Shown: positions 29,545-39,487, counted from the first letter of the stretch. The stretch is DNA of 64,000 nt from Alcanivorax sp. (GCA_022565695.1 JAIUME010000006.1:124001-188000), one strand, 5' to 3'. Notes: a model not told the origin generated them from the letters alone. Numbers and translations: made by a program.

Positions 29545-31032
29545 ATGAAAGACTTGAAAGACCTGCGGCTGATCATCGCGTCGCGCTATCCCATTGTGAT
29601 CATCGAAACCTGGGAAGAAAAAAGGGCGCTCGACCTGCTGCGCCGGGCCGGTATGCAGAAGGCGCGGCCGGTGTTCGGCTGGAACATCATCGAGGGGCTG
29701 AAACGGCTCGAGCTGGCGGATGCTGAAGGGCAGCGACATACCCTGGAGCCCGATGCGGCACTGGGGCAGATTCGCAGCACCAAGGAGCCCGGCATCTATG
29801 CGCTATGCGACTTCCACCCCTACCTGGAAAACGCACCGAAGGTCATTCGGTTGCTCAAGGATATTGCCCTCAATCATGACGCGGTGGGTCATACCCTGGT
29901 GTTCATCAGCCACGCGTTGACGATTCCGCCGGAGCTGTCGCGGTTCTGCGCCCGCTTCGAGCTGACCATGCCGGACCAGGACCAGATTCTGAACATCGTC
30001 CAGGAGGAGGCCCGGGCTTTTGCCCGTGAGCGCGGTGACCGGGTTCGCACCGGCCGCGAGGCGCTGGACAAGCTGGTGCGCAACCTGCGAGGCCTGAGCA
30101 AGGACGATGCCCGCCGTCTGGCGCGGGGCGCCATTATCCATGATGGTGCCATTACCGAGGATGATTTGCCGGAGGTGAACAAGGCCAAGTTCCGGCTGCT
30201 GGATATGGACGGCGTGCTCAGCTTCGAGTACGACACGGCCAGCTTCGCCCAGGTGGGCGGTCTGACGCGGCTCAAGGACTGGTTGTCCAAGCGCGAGAGT
30301 GTGTTCACCAGTGCCGCCGTGGACGGCATGCGCGCCGATACGCCCAAGGGCATTCTGCTGGTGGGGGTGCAGGGCGGCGGCAAGAGTCTGGCCGCCAAGG
30401 CGGTGGCGGGGCTCTGGAGCCTGCCGCTGTTGCGGCTGGATATGGGCGCGGTTTACAACAAGTACTTTGGCGAGTCTGAGCGCAATCTGCGCGAGGCATT
30501 GCGCATGGCGGAAACCATGGCGCCCTGTGTGCTGTGGCTGGATGAAATCGAGAAGGGCATCTCCGGGGGCGACAACGATGGCGGCACCTCGCGTCGGGTG
30601 CTGGGCACGCTGTTGACCTGGATGGCGGAACGCAAGGCACCGGTCTTCATGGTGGCGACGGCGAATGATATCGAGCGTTTGCCGCCGGAGCTGATTCGCA
30701 AGGGCCGTATTGACGAATTGTTCTTCGTCGACCTGCCGCCGGCCTCGACCCGTGAGGAGATCCTGCGTATCCACCTTGTGCGCCGTGAGCAGGACCCTGC
30801 CGGATTCGATCTGGGGCTGCTGGCGGAGTGCTGTGACGGCTTTACCGGCGCAGAAATCGAGCAGGCTATTGTTGCGGGTCTTTACAGTGCCCGGGCACAG
30901 GGGCAGCCACTGACCACAGCGCATCTGCAGGCGGAGATCCAGAGTACCGTTCCGCTCTCTATTACCATGTCCGAGAATCTGGCAGCGCTGCGGGCCTGGT
31001 GCCATGGCCGGGCTGTGCCCGCAGATGGCTGA
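29545..31032 (+). CDS. Ycf46-like AAA+ ATPase
   Basis: This 495-aa protein has an N-terminal domain of about 220 residues related to algal/cyanobacterial Ycf46 (LIIASRYPIVIIETWEEKRA ... PPELSRFCARFELTMPD) and a C-terminal AAA+ ATPase. Its motifs are Walker A GVQGGGKSLAAKAVAG (about 275-290), Walker B CVLWLDEIEKG, sensor-1 VATANDIERLPPEL and an arginine-finger region IRKGRIDELF. In cyanobacteria Ycf46 has been linked to carbon or CO2 regulation; the bacterial role is unknown. ATG at 29545; its ribosome-binding site and ATG are part of a 14-15-bp tandem duplication (29520-29548). It converges on retS, 12 bases away. Confidence 0.85.
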   Translation: MKDLKDLRLIIASRYPIVIIETWEEKRALDLLRRAGMQKARPVFGWNIIEGLKRLELADAEGQRHTLEPDAALGQIRSTKEPGIYALCDFHPYLENAPKVIRLLKDIALNHDAVGHTLVFISHALTIPPELSRFCARFELTMPDQDQILNIVQEEARAFARERGDRVRTGREALDKLVRNLRGLSKDDARRLARGAIIHDGAITEDDLPEVNKAKFRLLDMDGVLSFEYDTASFAQVGGLTRLKDWLSKRESVFTSAAVDGMRADTPKGILLVGVQGGGKSLAAKAVAGLWSLPLLRLDMGAVYNKYFGESERNLREALRMAETMAPCVLWLDEIEKGISGGDNDGGTSRRVLGTLLTWMAERKAPVFMVATANDIERLPPELIRKGRIDELFFVDLPPASTREEILRIHLVRREQDPAGFDLGLLAECCDGFTGAEIEQAIVAGLYSARAQGQPLTTAHLQAEIQSTVPLSITMSENLAALRAWCHGRAVPADG

Positions 31033-31044
31033 GCAGGACAGGCG

Positions 31045-34000
31045 TTAGCCCTGTGTCTCGTCGCGGGTTGGCGAGGTGTCCTGTGGCGCTCCGGTAGCTG
31101 CCGGAGTGGGGTTGCTGGTGTAGCGCACGATGGCGCGCCGCAGCGTGTCCAGCTCCACTGGTTTGGGCACATGGGCGTTCATGCCTGCGGCCATGCTGCG
31201 CTCGCGGTGCTCGCGGAGGATGTGCGCAGTGAGCGCGACAATCGGCAACGGTCGCCGCTGCGCATGGCGTTCCCATTCACGGATACGACGGGTTGCCTCA
31301 AAGCCGTCCATTTCAGGCATTTCGCAGTCCATCAGTACCAGGTCGTAGTTGCCGGTGCAGGCAGCGTCCAGTGCCTCGCGCCCGTTGGCGACGACGTCGG
31401 CATCCAGCCCCAGTTTCGCCAACATGCCGCGAATCACTTTCTGGCTCAGTTGATGATCCTCCGCCACCAGGATGCGCAGCCCCGGGTCCGGTGACTGATT
31501 GTCGAGATCGTCATGCTGCTTCTCGGCAACGGCGCCGAGTTCTTCCGCCAGTACCTGGCGCAGACGCGGCCCGGACACCGGCTTGGCCAGGACGCGATGG
31601 ATACCCACATTGCGGGCCATGGTGGCCGTTGGTGCGTCGTTGACGCCGGTGAGCATGATCAGCAGTGGTGTGCGCGTTACCACCGGGTCCTCATGAATAC
31701 GGGCCGCCAGTTGCATCCCGGTCATGCCCGGCATCTGGTGATCCAGCAGTACCACGTCGTAGGGATCGTTCAGGTTGGTCTGGGTGCGGATGCTGGCCAG
31801 TGCCTCCCGGGGATCATGGCAGGCCGTGACGCGCATGCCCCAGGCCAGGGCTTGCTGGCGAATCACACGGGTCACGGTGCTGGAGTCGTCTACGACCAGA
31901 ATAGTACGGCCGCGCAGCAGGGTGTTATCGATGTCAGTCGGCTCAGTGCACTCCATGGCTGGCAGCAGCAATGAGAACCAGCCTGAGGGGCCGCTGCGGC
32001 CACTGCGGATGCCACAGCGGCCACCCATGGCCTCGACCAGCTGGCGGGCAATGGCGAGCCCCAGGTGGCTGCTGTCGGCGTTTGCCACAGGGGCCTCGTG
32101 CCCGGAGAGCGGATCAAACAGGTCCGGGCTGTGGGCCAGGGCAGAGCCCTCGAATTCGAAGCGCAGGTTGTCGGCACGGCCGGAGGCGTCCCGGGTCACG
32201 TCCACCACCAGCTCGCCACTCTGGGCATGACGGATGCAGGTGCCCAGCAGATTGGTCAGCGCCTGCTTCAGACGCCCGGCATCGCCTTCCACCTGTTGCG
32301 GTACATTGGTGTGGATATGCGGAATCAGTTCCACCTGCTTCTCTTCGGCACGCTCGCGGAACAGTTCCACGGCGTCCATGACCAGCTCCGTGAGGTCGAA
32401 ACGGCTGACCTCCATATCCCCGCCGCCTTGTTCCAGGCGCGAATATTCGAGCACATCGTTGAGAATTTTCAGCAGGCTTTCGCCCGCGTTCTGGATGCCC
32501 TGCACATAGTCTTTCTGGTTTGGCGTCAGCGGCGTATCACGCAGAATTTCCGCCATGCCCAGCACACCGCTCATGGGGGTGCGAACCTCATGGCTCAGGC
32601 GCGCCAGGGTCTCGCTGCGGATGCGCCAGGTGGCGGATGTGAGCGCCTCACTCTGTTCCGCATTGAGTCGCTGCTCCAGTTCTGCCCGGCTTTTGCGCGA
32701 CAGCCCGAGGGCGAACAGTAAAGCTTCGATGGTCGCGGTGGTCAGAACCAGCAGCGGCCCGTTGATGCTCACAGGCAGTACGCCAAAGCTGGCAAATATC
32801 GTCAGTGCGACACAGACGATCAGCGGACTGCGGGCCAGCAGATAGAGCCCGGCATGGTCGCCCTGGCGCAGCCAGCAGGCAAAACCTACCCACACCAGTA
32901 CGGCGACGCTGACCAGTGCGAGGATGTAGGCGATCTGCAGCGCCATCATGGCCGGTAACGCCCAGTTGAGCAGGGCGGCAATCAGGGCGCAGACAATCAA
33001 TGTGAGCAGCCAGGGTTCGGCCTCGCGCACCATCTGGCGACTGTTGAGGAAGATGCGACTGAACGCGGTGCTTGCGGCGATGGCCAGCAGGATGGCGGTG
33101 GCTTCCGTATGCGGTTGCAGATTCGGGAGAGGGAAATACTGCACCCCGATGAAACCGCTACCGCTGAGCGCCGCCAGTGTCAGCGCGGACAGGAACGCGG
33201 AGTAGTAAAGATACACGCAGCTGCGATAGAGCACGAACAGGGAAAAATTATAGAGCACGAGACCGAGAATGATGCCGGTGAGCAGCAGGAACAGGCCATC
33301 GATATGCAGGCTGCGCTGAAGCTGCTGCTCCAGTGTGTTCAGCCGCAACGTGTAGGTCAGGTGCCGATCCGGGATGATGCGCAGATAGTAAGTGTGCGTG
33401 GCGCCAGCAGGAAGGTCTACCCTGAACACGGGAGAGCGGTAGCGCAGATCTGCCCAGGGCGGGTCGGCACGCGTCCCGGCGCGACGCTCGGTATGACTGT
33501 GCTGATCGGGGCTATAATCGGGGCTATAGAAGCGAATGTCCCCGTACAGCCCCGGCGTCATGTTCAACAGCAGCTGCCGGGTGTGCTCGGTATTGTTGCT
33601 CAGCGCGAGACGTATCCACCAGGGATTGGCGCTGAAGCCGAGGAATTCCGACGAGCTCAGCGCTGGCTGGAAGAGCTGGTCATGCTCGCCGCGCAACAGC
33701 TCCGATAGCGTGACCTGGCCGCCCACGTCTTCGAAATGTTCCGAGTAGACCGTGATGCGGGCGCTGTCGAGGTTTTCATTGATGACGAACGGGGGTAGCG
33801 GGCTTTGTGCCGAGGCGTTGCCGGGGAACAGGGCCAGCGTCAGAGCCAGGCAGGCTCCGATACAGACCAGTATCTGCAGGAGCCCGGGTAATTTGTGTTT
33901 GGAGCCTGTCAGGCGCGTTACGGTGTATGCCTTGTTAAGCTCGGGGCGTTGCTGCGCTGTCGTGGGCGTGGGCGGGTGTCGCCGTGTTGCTTTCTGCTGC

Positions 34001-34107
34001 AGCGGATGTGATGTCGGGTTGTCTGAGAACGTAGGCCTCGAACCCGGCTTCCGAGAGCAGGTAGGCTCCCAGTTCGCTTCGGCGCCCTCCATCGCAGCAG
34101 ACAACAT
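31045..34107 (-). CDS. retS: RetS-type hybrid sensor kinase with degenerate ATPase domain
   Basis: The architecture is that of RetS: signal/TM (about 75-97), periplasmic 7TMR-DISMED2 (about 110-265), seven membrane helices (about 270-470), HisKA with LSHEVRTPMSG (His about 506), HATPase and two receiver domains with intact Asp (about 789 in VVLLDHQMPGM and 927 in LVLMDCEMPEMDG). In P. aeruginosa RetS sits beside purD, as here apart from one inserted gene, and restrains GacS by direct binding. The ATPase domain is abnormal: the N-box reads NLLGTC instead of NLLGNA, and the DxGxG G1 box is replaced by EGSAL; LGLAIARQL (G2) remains. The start is uncertain: all ATG/GTG/TTG choices lie inside the upstream gene; 34107 has AAGGA upstream. 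Confidence 0.85.
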   Translation of the reverse strand: MLSAAMEGAEANWEPTCSRKPGSRPTFSDNPTSHPLQQKATRRHPPTPTTAQQRPELNKAYTVTRLTGSKHKLPGLLQILVCIGACLALTLALFPGNASAQSPLPPFVINENLDSARITVYSEHFEDVGGQVTLSELLRGEHDQLFQPALSSSEFLGFSANPWWIRLALSNNTEHTRQLLLNMTPGLYGDIRFYSPDYSPDQHSHTERRAGTRADPPWADLRYRSPVFRVDLPAGATHTYYLRIIPDRHLTYTLRLNTLEQQLQRSLHIDGLFLLLTGIILGLVLYNFSLFVLYRSCVYLYYSAFLSALTLAALSGSGFIGVQYFPLPNLQPHTEATAILLAIAASTAFSRIFLNSRQMVREAEPWLLTLIVCALIAALLNWALPAMMALQIAYILALVSVAVLVWVGFACWLRQGDHAGLYLLARSPLIVCVALTIFASFGVLPVSINGPLLVLTTATIEALLFALGLSRKSRAELEQRLNAEQSEALTSATWRIRSETLARLSHEVRTPMSGVLGMAEILRDTPLTPNQKDYVQGIQNAGESLLKILNDVLEYSRLEQGGGDMEVSRFDLTELVMDAVELFRERAEEKQVELIPHIHTNVPQQVEGDAGRLKQALTNLLGTCIRHAQSGELVVDVTRDASGRADNLRFEFEGSALAHSPDLFDPLSGHEAPVANADSSHLGLAIARQLVEAMGGRCGIRSGRSGPSGWFSLLLPAMECTEPTDIDNTLLRGRTILVVDDSSTVTRVIRQQALAWGMRVTACHDPREALASIRTQTNLNDPYDVVLLDHQMPGMTGMQLAARIHEDPVVTRTPLLIMLTGVNDAPTATMARNVGIHRVLAKPVSGPRLRQVLAEELGAVAEKQHDDLDNQSPDPGLRILVAEDHQLSQKVIRGMLAKLGLDADVVANGREALDAACTGNYDLVLMDCEMPEMDGFEATRRIREWERHAQRRPLPIVALTAHILREHRERSMAAGMNAHVPKPVELDTLRRAIVRYTSNPTPAATGAPQDTSPTRDETQG

Positions 34108-35038
34108 AGACAAAATCCTTTTCAAGATTGCGCACTTCGCGGCGCAATTCAGTCAGCGGCAAGTTGCGTGCGCCGGTGGTGCGATCATGTTTGAACTCCA
34201 TGGGCAGGCGCACATCCAGCAAAACGCAGGCGCGGTCACCTTCCTCGCTCATGGCGTCCATCTCGTCGGTGGTCACGCTGCGGATCACCGACTGCTGTAA
34301 TATATCGCGAAAATCCTGCTGGCCAAGACACATCAAAGTGCCATCACTGGTCATGGTGACAGTGGCGTTGCGCGGCGCATCGGAAATCAGCGCGTCCTCA
34401 CCGAAAAAATCACCGGCTGTGAGGGCGGCGAGTGTTTCCGTCCGGTTGCCGGCTTGTCGGGTCACCATGGCCTTGCCCTGCTTGATCACGTAGAAGGTAT
34501 CACCCGCTTCGCCTTCGCGCACGATGATATCGCCGAGTAATCCCTCCCGTTCTTCAAAACGGACAAACAGCGACTGGATCTTGGCCGGTGGCACTTGCGA
34601 GAAAAGTTCGGATTCCAGCAGCGCATCCATCCAGTCTCCGTGGTGGCGCGCCTCGCCCTCATCCAGCATGGACTCTGCTGCCTGGGTCCAGGTCATCAGC
34701 AGATCAAGGTGATTGCGCTCCATGGCGTAGAAGGTTGTTTTTTCGGTGCTGATCACATTGACGGTGTGCGTCGCGTAGTTGTCCAGTGCCAGATAATTCT
34801 CATCGTCATCGGCAGGAAAGTGGCGCACCTGGAAACTGGCATCCGTCATGTCCACGGAGCCTTCGACCAGAAACAGGGCCAAGTCTGCGGGCTGCCCGCG
34901 TTTGAACACCAGGCGAGCGGGGGCGACCTGTATCACTTTGATGCGGCTGCGGATTTCTTCGAGGTGCGAGGCGCTCAGGCTGTCAAACGGAATGAAGTGC
35001 CTGAGCCTGTCGAGGTCAATGTGATCTGTGTCGGCCAT
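33935..35038 (-). CDS. Cyclic-nucleotide-binding domain and rhodanese fusion protein
   Basis: This is a 367-aa protein with two cNMP-like domains and a C-terminal rhodanese. The first (about 10-120) is degenerate. The second (LGDIIVREGEAGDTFYVIKQGKAM, LTAGDFFGEDALISDAPRNATV) has the phosphate-binding pattern. The rhodanese (CVLLDVRLPMEFKHDRTTGA ... VYVVCCDGGRRSELGAYLL) has an active-site Cys followed by GRRS. It may couple nucleotide binding to sulfur or redox chemistry; no substrate is evident. Start MADTDHIDLDR at 35038, preceded by a GGGAG-like site. It is inserted between purD and retS compared with Pseudomonas, and its last 170 bases overlap the putative start of retS. Confidence 0.8.
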   Translation of the reverse strand: MADTDHIDLDRLRHFIPFDSLSASHLEEIRSRIKVIQVAPARLVFKRGQPADLALFLVEGSVDMTDASFQVRHFPADDDENYLALDNYATHTVNVISTEKTTFYAMERNHLDLLMTWTQAAESMLDEGEARHHGDWMDALLESELFSQVPPAKIQSLFVRFEEREGLLGDIIVREGEAGDTFYVIKQGKAMVTRQAGNRTETLAALTAGDFFGEDALISDAPRNATVTMTSDGTLMCLGQQDFRDILQQSVIRSVTTDEMDAMSEEGDRACVLLDVRLPMEFKHDRTTGARNLPLTELRREVRNLEKDFVYVVCCDGGRRSELGAYLLSEAGFEAYVLRQPDITSAAAESNTATPAHAHDSAATPRA

Positions 35039-35151
35039 GGTCAACGGTCGCTCCCGGAGGTCGTCTTGATATACGACTTTATTATGACACAGCGACTGGT
35101 CGGTCGTCACAGTGCGCCATCTCCGGGATCACCCTTTTTGCTGACTGCCTT

Positions 35152-36441
35152 CTATTGGGCTCTTTCCCGGGCGATGGCGCGATAGCCGATGTCGCTGCGG
35201 TAGTAATGGTCATCCCAATGGATGCGCCGCACGCCATCGTAGGCGCGAGCTTGCGCAGAGGCAACGGTATCGCCCAGCGCTGTGACGCACAGCACGCGAC
35301 CGCCCTGGGTGACCACATCGCCATCGCGCTCCGCGGTGCCCGCATGGAACACCTTGAGGTCGGCCGTATCAGTGCCGTCGAGACCGCTGATGACGTCCCC
35401 CTTGCGGTAGGCGTCCGGGTAGCCGCCGGCAGCCAGCACCACGCCCAGAGCCGGGCGCGGGTCCCAGGCGGCCTCTACCTGATCCAGACGCGCATCAAGC
35501 GCTGCCAGACACAGTGCCGCCAGATCACTTTGCAGACGCATCATGATGGGCTGGGTTTCCGGGTCGCCGAAGCGGCAGTTGTATTCGATGACTTTCGGTG
35601 TGCCGCTGCTGTCGATCATCAGACCGGCGTAGAGGAAGCCCGTGTAGGGATGGCCTTCGGCGGCCATGCCACGCACGGTGGGCAGTATCACTTCTTCCAT
35701 GATGCGCTGATGAATGTCCGGTGTGACCACTGGCGCAGGGGAATAGGCACCCATGCCGCCGGTGTTGGGGCCGGTGTCACCGTCGCCGACACGCTTATGA
35801 TCCTGGCTGGTGGCCATGGGCAGCACGTTCTCGCCATCGACCATGACGATGAAGCTGGCTTCCTCGCCCTCCAGAAACTCTTCCACCACCACCCGGTGGC
35901 CGGCGTCCCCGAAACGATTGCCGTCGAGCATGTCGCGCACGGCCGATTCGGCTTCTTCCAGCGTCATGGCGACGATCACGCCTTTACCGGCTGCCAGGCC
36001 GTCGGCCTTGATGACGATGGGCGCGCCCTGCTGGCGCACATAGGCCAGCGCCTCCGTGACATCGGTAAAGTTGCCGTAGGCGGCGGTGGGGATGTCGTGA
36101 CGTGCCAGGAAGTCCTTGGTGAAGGCCTTGGAACCTTCGAGCTGCGCGGCGCCAGCCGTCGGGCCGAAGCACTTCAGGCCGCGGTCACGGAAGTGGTCCA
36201 CCAGGCCATCGACCAGGGGCGCTTCCGGGCCGACGATGGTCAGGCCGATGTCGTTGGCGACCGCAAAGTCGGCCAGTGCCACCTTGTCGAGGACATCGAT
36301 GGCGACATTGGCGATGCCGGCTTCCCGAGCCGTGCCGGCATTGCCCGGTGCGACAAACACCTGGTCCACACTGGCCGCGCTGGCGACTTTCCAGGCCAGC
36401 GCATGCTCGCGGCCACCGTTTCCTATGATCAGCACTTTCAT
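35152..36441 (-). CDS. purD: Phosphoribosylamine--glycine ligase
   Basis: PurD joins glycine to phosphoribosylamine in an ATP-dependent step of purine synthesis. The 429-aa ATP-grasp protein begins [20 protein letters not shown] and shows [56 protein letters not shown] and [12 protein letters not shown]-type sequence ([14 protein letters not shown]). The ATG at 36439-36441 is chosen by homology; the upstream extension of the frame lies in the purH-purD gap. It follows purH by 25 bases and is very probably cotranscribed. Confidence 0.97.
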   Translation of the reverse strand: MKVLIIGNGGREHALAWKVASAASVDQVFVAPGNAGTAREAGIANVAIDVLDKVALADFAVANDIGLTIVGPEAPLVDGLVDHFRDRGLKCFGPTAGAAQLEGSKAFTKDFLARHDIPTAAYGNFTDVTEALAYVRQQGAPIVIKADGLAAGKGVIVAMTLEEAESAVRDMLDGNRFGDAGHRVVVEEFLEGEEASFIVMVDGENVLPMATSQDHKRVGDGDTGPNTGGMGAYSPAPVVTPDIHQRIMEEVILPTVRGMAAEGHPYTGFLYAGLMIDSSGTPKVIEYNCRFGDPETQPIMMRLQSDLAALCLAALDARLDQVEAAWDPRPALGVVLAAGGYPDAYRKGDVISGLDGTDTADLKVFHAGTAERDGDVVTQGGRVLCVTALGDTVASAQARAYDGVRRIHWDDHYYRSDIGYRAIARERAQ

Positions 36442-36466
36442 GGCGTTGACTCTCGGGGTCCTGGGA

Positions 36467-38035
36467 TCAGTGTCTGAAGTGGCGCATGCCGGTGAAGACC
36501 ATGGCCATGCCCGCCTCATCGGCGGCGGCTATGACTTCCTCGTCGCGAATCGAGCCACCAGGCTGGATCACACAGCTGATACCCGCTTTGGCGGCGTTGT
36601 CGATGCCGTCGCGGAACGGGAAGAAGGCATCAGACGCCATGACAGCCCCCGCGACCGTCAGCCCGGCGTGCTCCGCCTTGATGCCGGCGATGCGGGCCGA
36701 ATTGACGCGGCTCATCTGGCCCGCACCGACACCGATGGTCTGGCCATTACGGCCATAGACGATGGCGTTGGATTTGACGAACTTGGCCACTTGCCAGGTA
36801 AACAGCAGGTCGCGGATTTCGGCGTCGGTGGGCTGGCGTTGGGTGACGACTTTCAGATCCGCCGCAGTGACCATGCCCAGATCCCGATCCTGCACCAGCA
36901 GGCCGCCGTTGACGCGCTTGTAGTCAAAGGCGCTGTAGCTGTTTGCCCAATCGCCGCAGACCAGCAGGCGCACGTTCTTCTTCTCGGCCACGATGGCCTG
37001 AGCCGCGTCGCTGGCGGCGGGGGCGATGATCACTTCCACGAACTGGCGATCGACGATGGCACGGGCGGTGTGTTCATCCAGCGCCCGGTTGAACGCGATG
37101 ATGCCGCCGAAGGCAGATTCCTGGTCGGTGGCAAAGGCGAGGTCATAGGCACTGCCGATGTCGGCGGCCACGGCCACACCACAGGGGTTGGCGTGTTTGA
37201 CGATGACACAGGCCGGATCGGTGAACTGCTTGACGCATTCCAGTGCCGCATCGGTATCCGCGATGTTGTTGTAGGACAGCGCCTTGCCCTGCAACTGCTG
37301 AGCGGTGGCCACGGAGGCTTCCTTCGGCGCGCGCTCGGTGTAGAAGGCGGAACGCTGATGCGGGTTCTCGCCGTAGCGCATGTCCTGGGTCTTGACGAAA
37401 TTCAGGTTGAGCGTGCGCGGGAACGGGTCATTGCCGTTGCCGACCCGCTGGCCGAAGTAGTTGGCGATGGCGCTGTCGTAGGCGGCGGTGTGCTCGAAGG
37501 CCTTGATGGCGAGATCGAAGCGGAAGGCATCGGTGAGGGCGCCGTTGTTGTCGCGCAGCTCGGCGATGACCTGATTGTAGTCAGACGGGTTGGTGACAAT
37601 GCCGACGTGGGCGTTGTTCTTGGCCGCCGCACGGACCATGGTCGGGCCGCCGATGTCGATGTTCTCGATAGCGTCTTCCAGGCTGCAATCCGGGTTGGCC
37701 ACGGTCTGCTCGAAGGGGTAGAGGTTGACCACCACCAGGTCGATGCGCTGGATGTCGTTGTCCGCCATCACGGCGTCGTCCTGGCCCCGGCGGGCGAGGA
37801 TGCCGCCATGGATCTTCGGATGCAGGGTCTTGACCCGGCCGTCCATCATCTCCGGGAACCCGGTGTGCTCGGAGACCTCGCGCACGGCGATGCCGGCTTC
37901 CTGCAGCGCACGGAAGGTGCCGCCAGTGGAGAGAATCTCGATGCCGTGTTGGCTCAATGCCCGGCCGAATTCGACGATGCCGGTCTTGTCGGAAACACTG
38001 ATGAGGGCACGCTGGACGGCTTTGCTCATGGTCAT
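36467..38035 (-). CDS. purH: Bifunctional AICAR formyltransferase/IMP cyclohydrolase
   Basis: PurH performs the last two steps of IMP synthesis. The N-terminal cyclohydrolase (MGS-like) domain begins [21 protein letters not shown] and includes [15 protein letters not shown] and [19 protein letters not shown]. The C-terminal transformylase has [46 protein letters not shown] and the end [20 protein letters not shown]. At 522 aa it is full length. The start is the ATG at 38035 with AAGG upstream; a second ATG two codons later is also possible. A strong terminator-like hairpin stands between fis and this gene. Confidence 0.97.
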   Translation of the reverse strand: MTMSKAVQRALISVSDKTGIVEFGRALSQHGIEILSTGGTFRALQEAGIAVREVSEHTGFPEMMDGRVKTLHPKIHGGILARRGQDDAVMADNDIQRIDLVVVNLYPFEQTVANPDCSLEDAIENIDIGGPTMVRAAAKNNAHVGIVTNPSDYNQVIAELRDNNGALTDAFRFDLAIKAFEHTAAYDSAIANYFGQRVGNGNDPFPRTLNLNFVKTQDMRYGENPHQRSAFYTERAPKEASVATAQQLQGKALSYNNIADTDAALECVKQFTDPACVIVKHANPCGVAVAADIGSAYDLAFATDQESAFGGIIAFNRALDEHTARAIVDRQFVEVIIAPAASDAAQAIVAEKKNVRLLVCGDWANSYSAFDYKRVNGGLLVQDRDLGMVTAADLKVVTQRQPTDAEIRDLLFTWQVAKFVKSNAIVYGRNGQTIGVGAGQMSRVNSARIAGIKAEHAGLTVAGAVMASDAFFPFRDGIDNAAKAGISCVIQPGGSIRDEEVIAAADEAGMAMVFTGMRHFRH

Positions 38036-38077
38036 TTCTACCTTAATGCGGGGCGGTCAGAACGAATGAAGGGAAAC

Positions 38078-38104
38078 AAAAAAAGGGCAGTGCGAACTGC
38101 CCTT
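38078..38104 (-). terminator. Intrinsic terminator between fis and purH
   Basis: On the minus strand, GGGCAGT-loop-ACTGCCC (plus coordinates 38085-38102) is a perfect 7-bp stem with a 4-base loop, followed by seven T (A7 at 38078-38084 on the plus strand). It lies 17 bases after the fis stop codon and only 43 bases before the purH start. It should stop most dusB-fis transcripts, so purHD needs readthrough or a promoter inside this gap. Confidence 0.8.
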
Positions 38105-38120
38105 CGGGTCTGGCCCGCTG

Positions 38121-38435
38121 CTACAGCAGGCCGTACTGTTTGAGTTTCTTGCGCAGCGTGCCCCGGTTCAGGCCGAGCATCTCGGCGGCCTTGGTCTGGT
38201 TGCCGCGGGTGTACTCCAGCACTTTCTCCAGCAGCGGGATTTCCATCTCGGCCAGTACCATCTGGTACAGGTCGTTGACGGACTCGCCTTCCAGATTGTT
38301 GAAGTACTCGATCAGTGAGCGGCGCACACAGTTGCGCAGTGTGTCCTGACTATCGGTCTGGGCCAGTGTCAGGTGAGGTGTACGGTTTTCAGCGGTGTTC
38401 ATGTCAATCAGTGTCCATGCGGCTGTGCTGGTCAT
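38121..38435 (-). CDS. fis: DNA-binding nucleoid protein Fis
   Basis: Fis bends DNA and tunes rRNA, tRNA and recombination loci during fast growth. The 104-aa protein shows the helical dimer core ([40 protein letters not shown]) and the helix-turn-helix that ends nearly all Fis proteins ([27 protein letters not shown]). It overlaps the dusB stop by 4 bases, the conserved dusB-fis operon of gammaproteobacteria, where dusB upstream sequence aids fis translation. An internal ATG at 38402 gives a shorter alternative start. Confidence 0.96.
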   Translation of the reverse strand: MTSTAAWTLIDMNTAENRTPHLTLAQTDSQDTLRNCVRRSLIEYFNNLEGESVNDLYQMVLAEMEIPLLEKVLEYTRGNQTKAAEMLGLNRGTLRKKLKQYGLL

Positions 38436-39487
38436 GCGGCCATGTCTCCGTGTTGCGCAACGCCTTCCCCGGTGTCGGCGGCAGACACTCTGTACTGACC
38501 GATGGGGATCCGGTCTGTGGTCTTGTCGAGATTGTGGAAATACTGCTCTACTGCGTGCCGCTGTGCTGCGGCGGTGTCCAGCTGGTTGAAGCTGCGCCGG
38601 AATGCGTCGCCTTGCGGCAGGGACTGGGTATACCAGCCCAGGTGCTTGCGTGCGATGCGCGAGCCGGCTACCTCGCCATACAACTGATGTAACGCCCCGA
38701 GATGTCCCAGCACACGATGTGCGACATCGGCAACTTCCGGTGCTGCGGGCAATTCGCCATGGGCGAGATAGTGCAGCGTGTCGCGGAAGATCCAGGGGTT
38801 ACCCTGAGCAGCGCGGCCGATCATGATACCACTGGCTCCCGTGGTTTCCAGTACCCGTTTGGCTTTTTCCGGTGAATCGATATCGCCATTGGCCATAACG
38901 GGTATGTCAACCGCAGCAACAACCTGTGCGATGGTGTCGTACTCGGCATGGCCATTGAAGCGGCACGCACGGGTGCGGCCATGCACGGCAAGTGCCTGAA
39001 TTCCTGCATCTTGTGCGATGCGTGCTATGGTCACGGCGTTGCGTTGATCCGTACTCCATCCGGTGCGGATCTTGAGCGTGACCGGTACTTCGACGGCAGC
39101 GACCACCGCGTTGAGAATATCGCGCACCAGTGCCTCATCGCGCAGCAGCGCGGACCCGGCGGCACGACGGCAGACTTTTTTTGCTGGACAGCCCATGTTG
39201 ATGTCGATGATCTGTGCGCCGAGGGCCACATTGGCGCGGGCGGCCTCTGCCATCATTGCGGGGTCCGCACCGGCTATCTGTACCGAGACCGGGCCGGGTT
39301 CATCCTGATGAGGCAGCCTGGTGCGGCTTTTGCGGGAATGCCAGAGGCTGGTGTCCGAGGTCACCATTTCCGATACCACCAGCCCGGCACCCAGATCCCG
39401 ACAAAGCTGGCGGAACGGCCGATCGGTCACACCAGCCATGGGGGCCAGTATCAACGGATTGGCAAATGTGTGGGGGCCGATCTGCAT
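38432..39487 (-). CDS. dusB: tRNA-dihydrouridine synthase B
   Basis: DusB is an FMN enzyme that reduces specific uridines in the tRNA D-loop. The 351-aa TIM-barrel protein has [37 protein letters not shown] (catalytic Cys), [37 protein letters not shown] and [23 protein letters not shown] at 39487 is chosen because GGAAGA lies 5 bases upstream; the ATG at 39505 has GGAGG abutting it, too close. Its C-terminus (after [16 protein letters not shown]) is about 30 residues longer than in E. coli. It forms the classical operon with fis. Confidence 0.96.
   Translation of the reverse strand: MQIGPHTFANPLILAPMAGVTDRPFRQLCRDLGAGLVVSEMVTSDTSLWHSRKSRTRLPHQDEPGPVSVQIAGADPAMMAEAARANVALGAQIIDINMGCPAKKVCRRAAGSALLRDEALVRDILNAVVAAVEVPVTLKIRTGWSTDQRNAVTIARIAQDAGIQALAVHGRTRACRFNGHAEYDTIAQVVAAVDIPVMANGDIDSPEKAKRVLETTGASGIMIGRAAQGNPWIFRDTLHYLAHGELPAAPEVADVAHRVLGHLGALHQLYGEVAGSRIARKHLGWYTQSLPQGDAFRRSFNQLDTAAAQRHAVEQYFHNLDKTTDRIPIGQYRVSAADTGEGVAQHGDMAA

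Noticed and set aside
36116-38143. Open frame of 675 codons on the plus strand over purD-purH
   Set aside because: It lies antisense to intact purH and part of purD; no homology.
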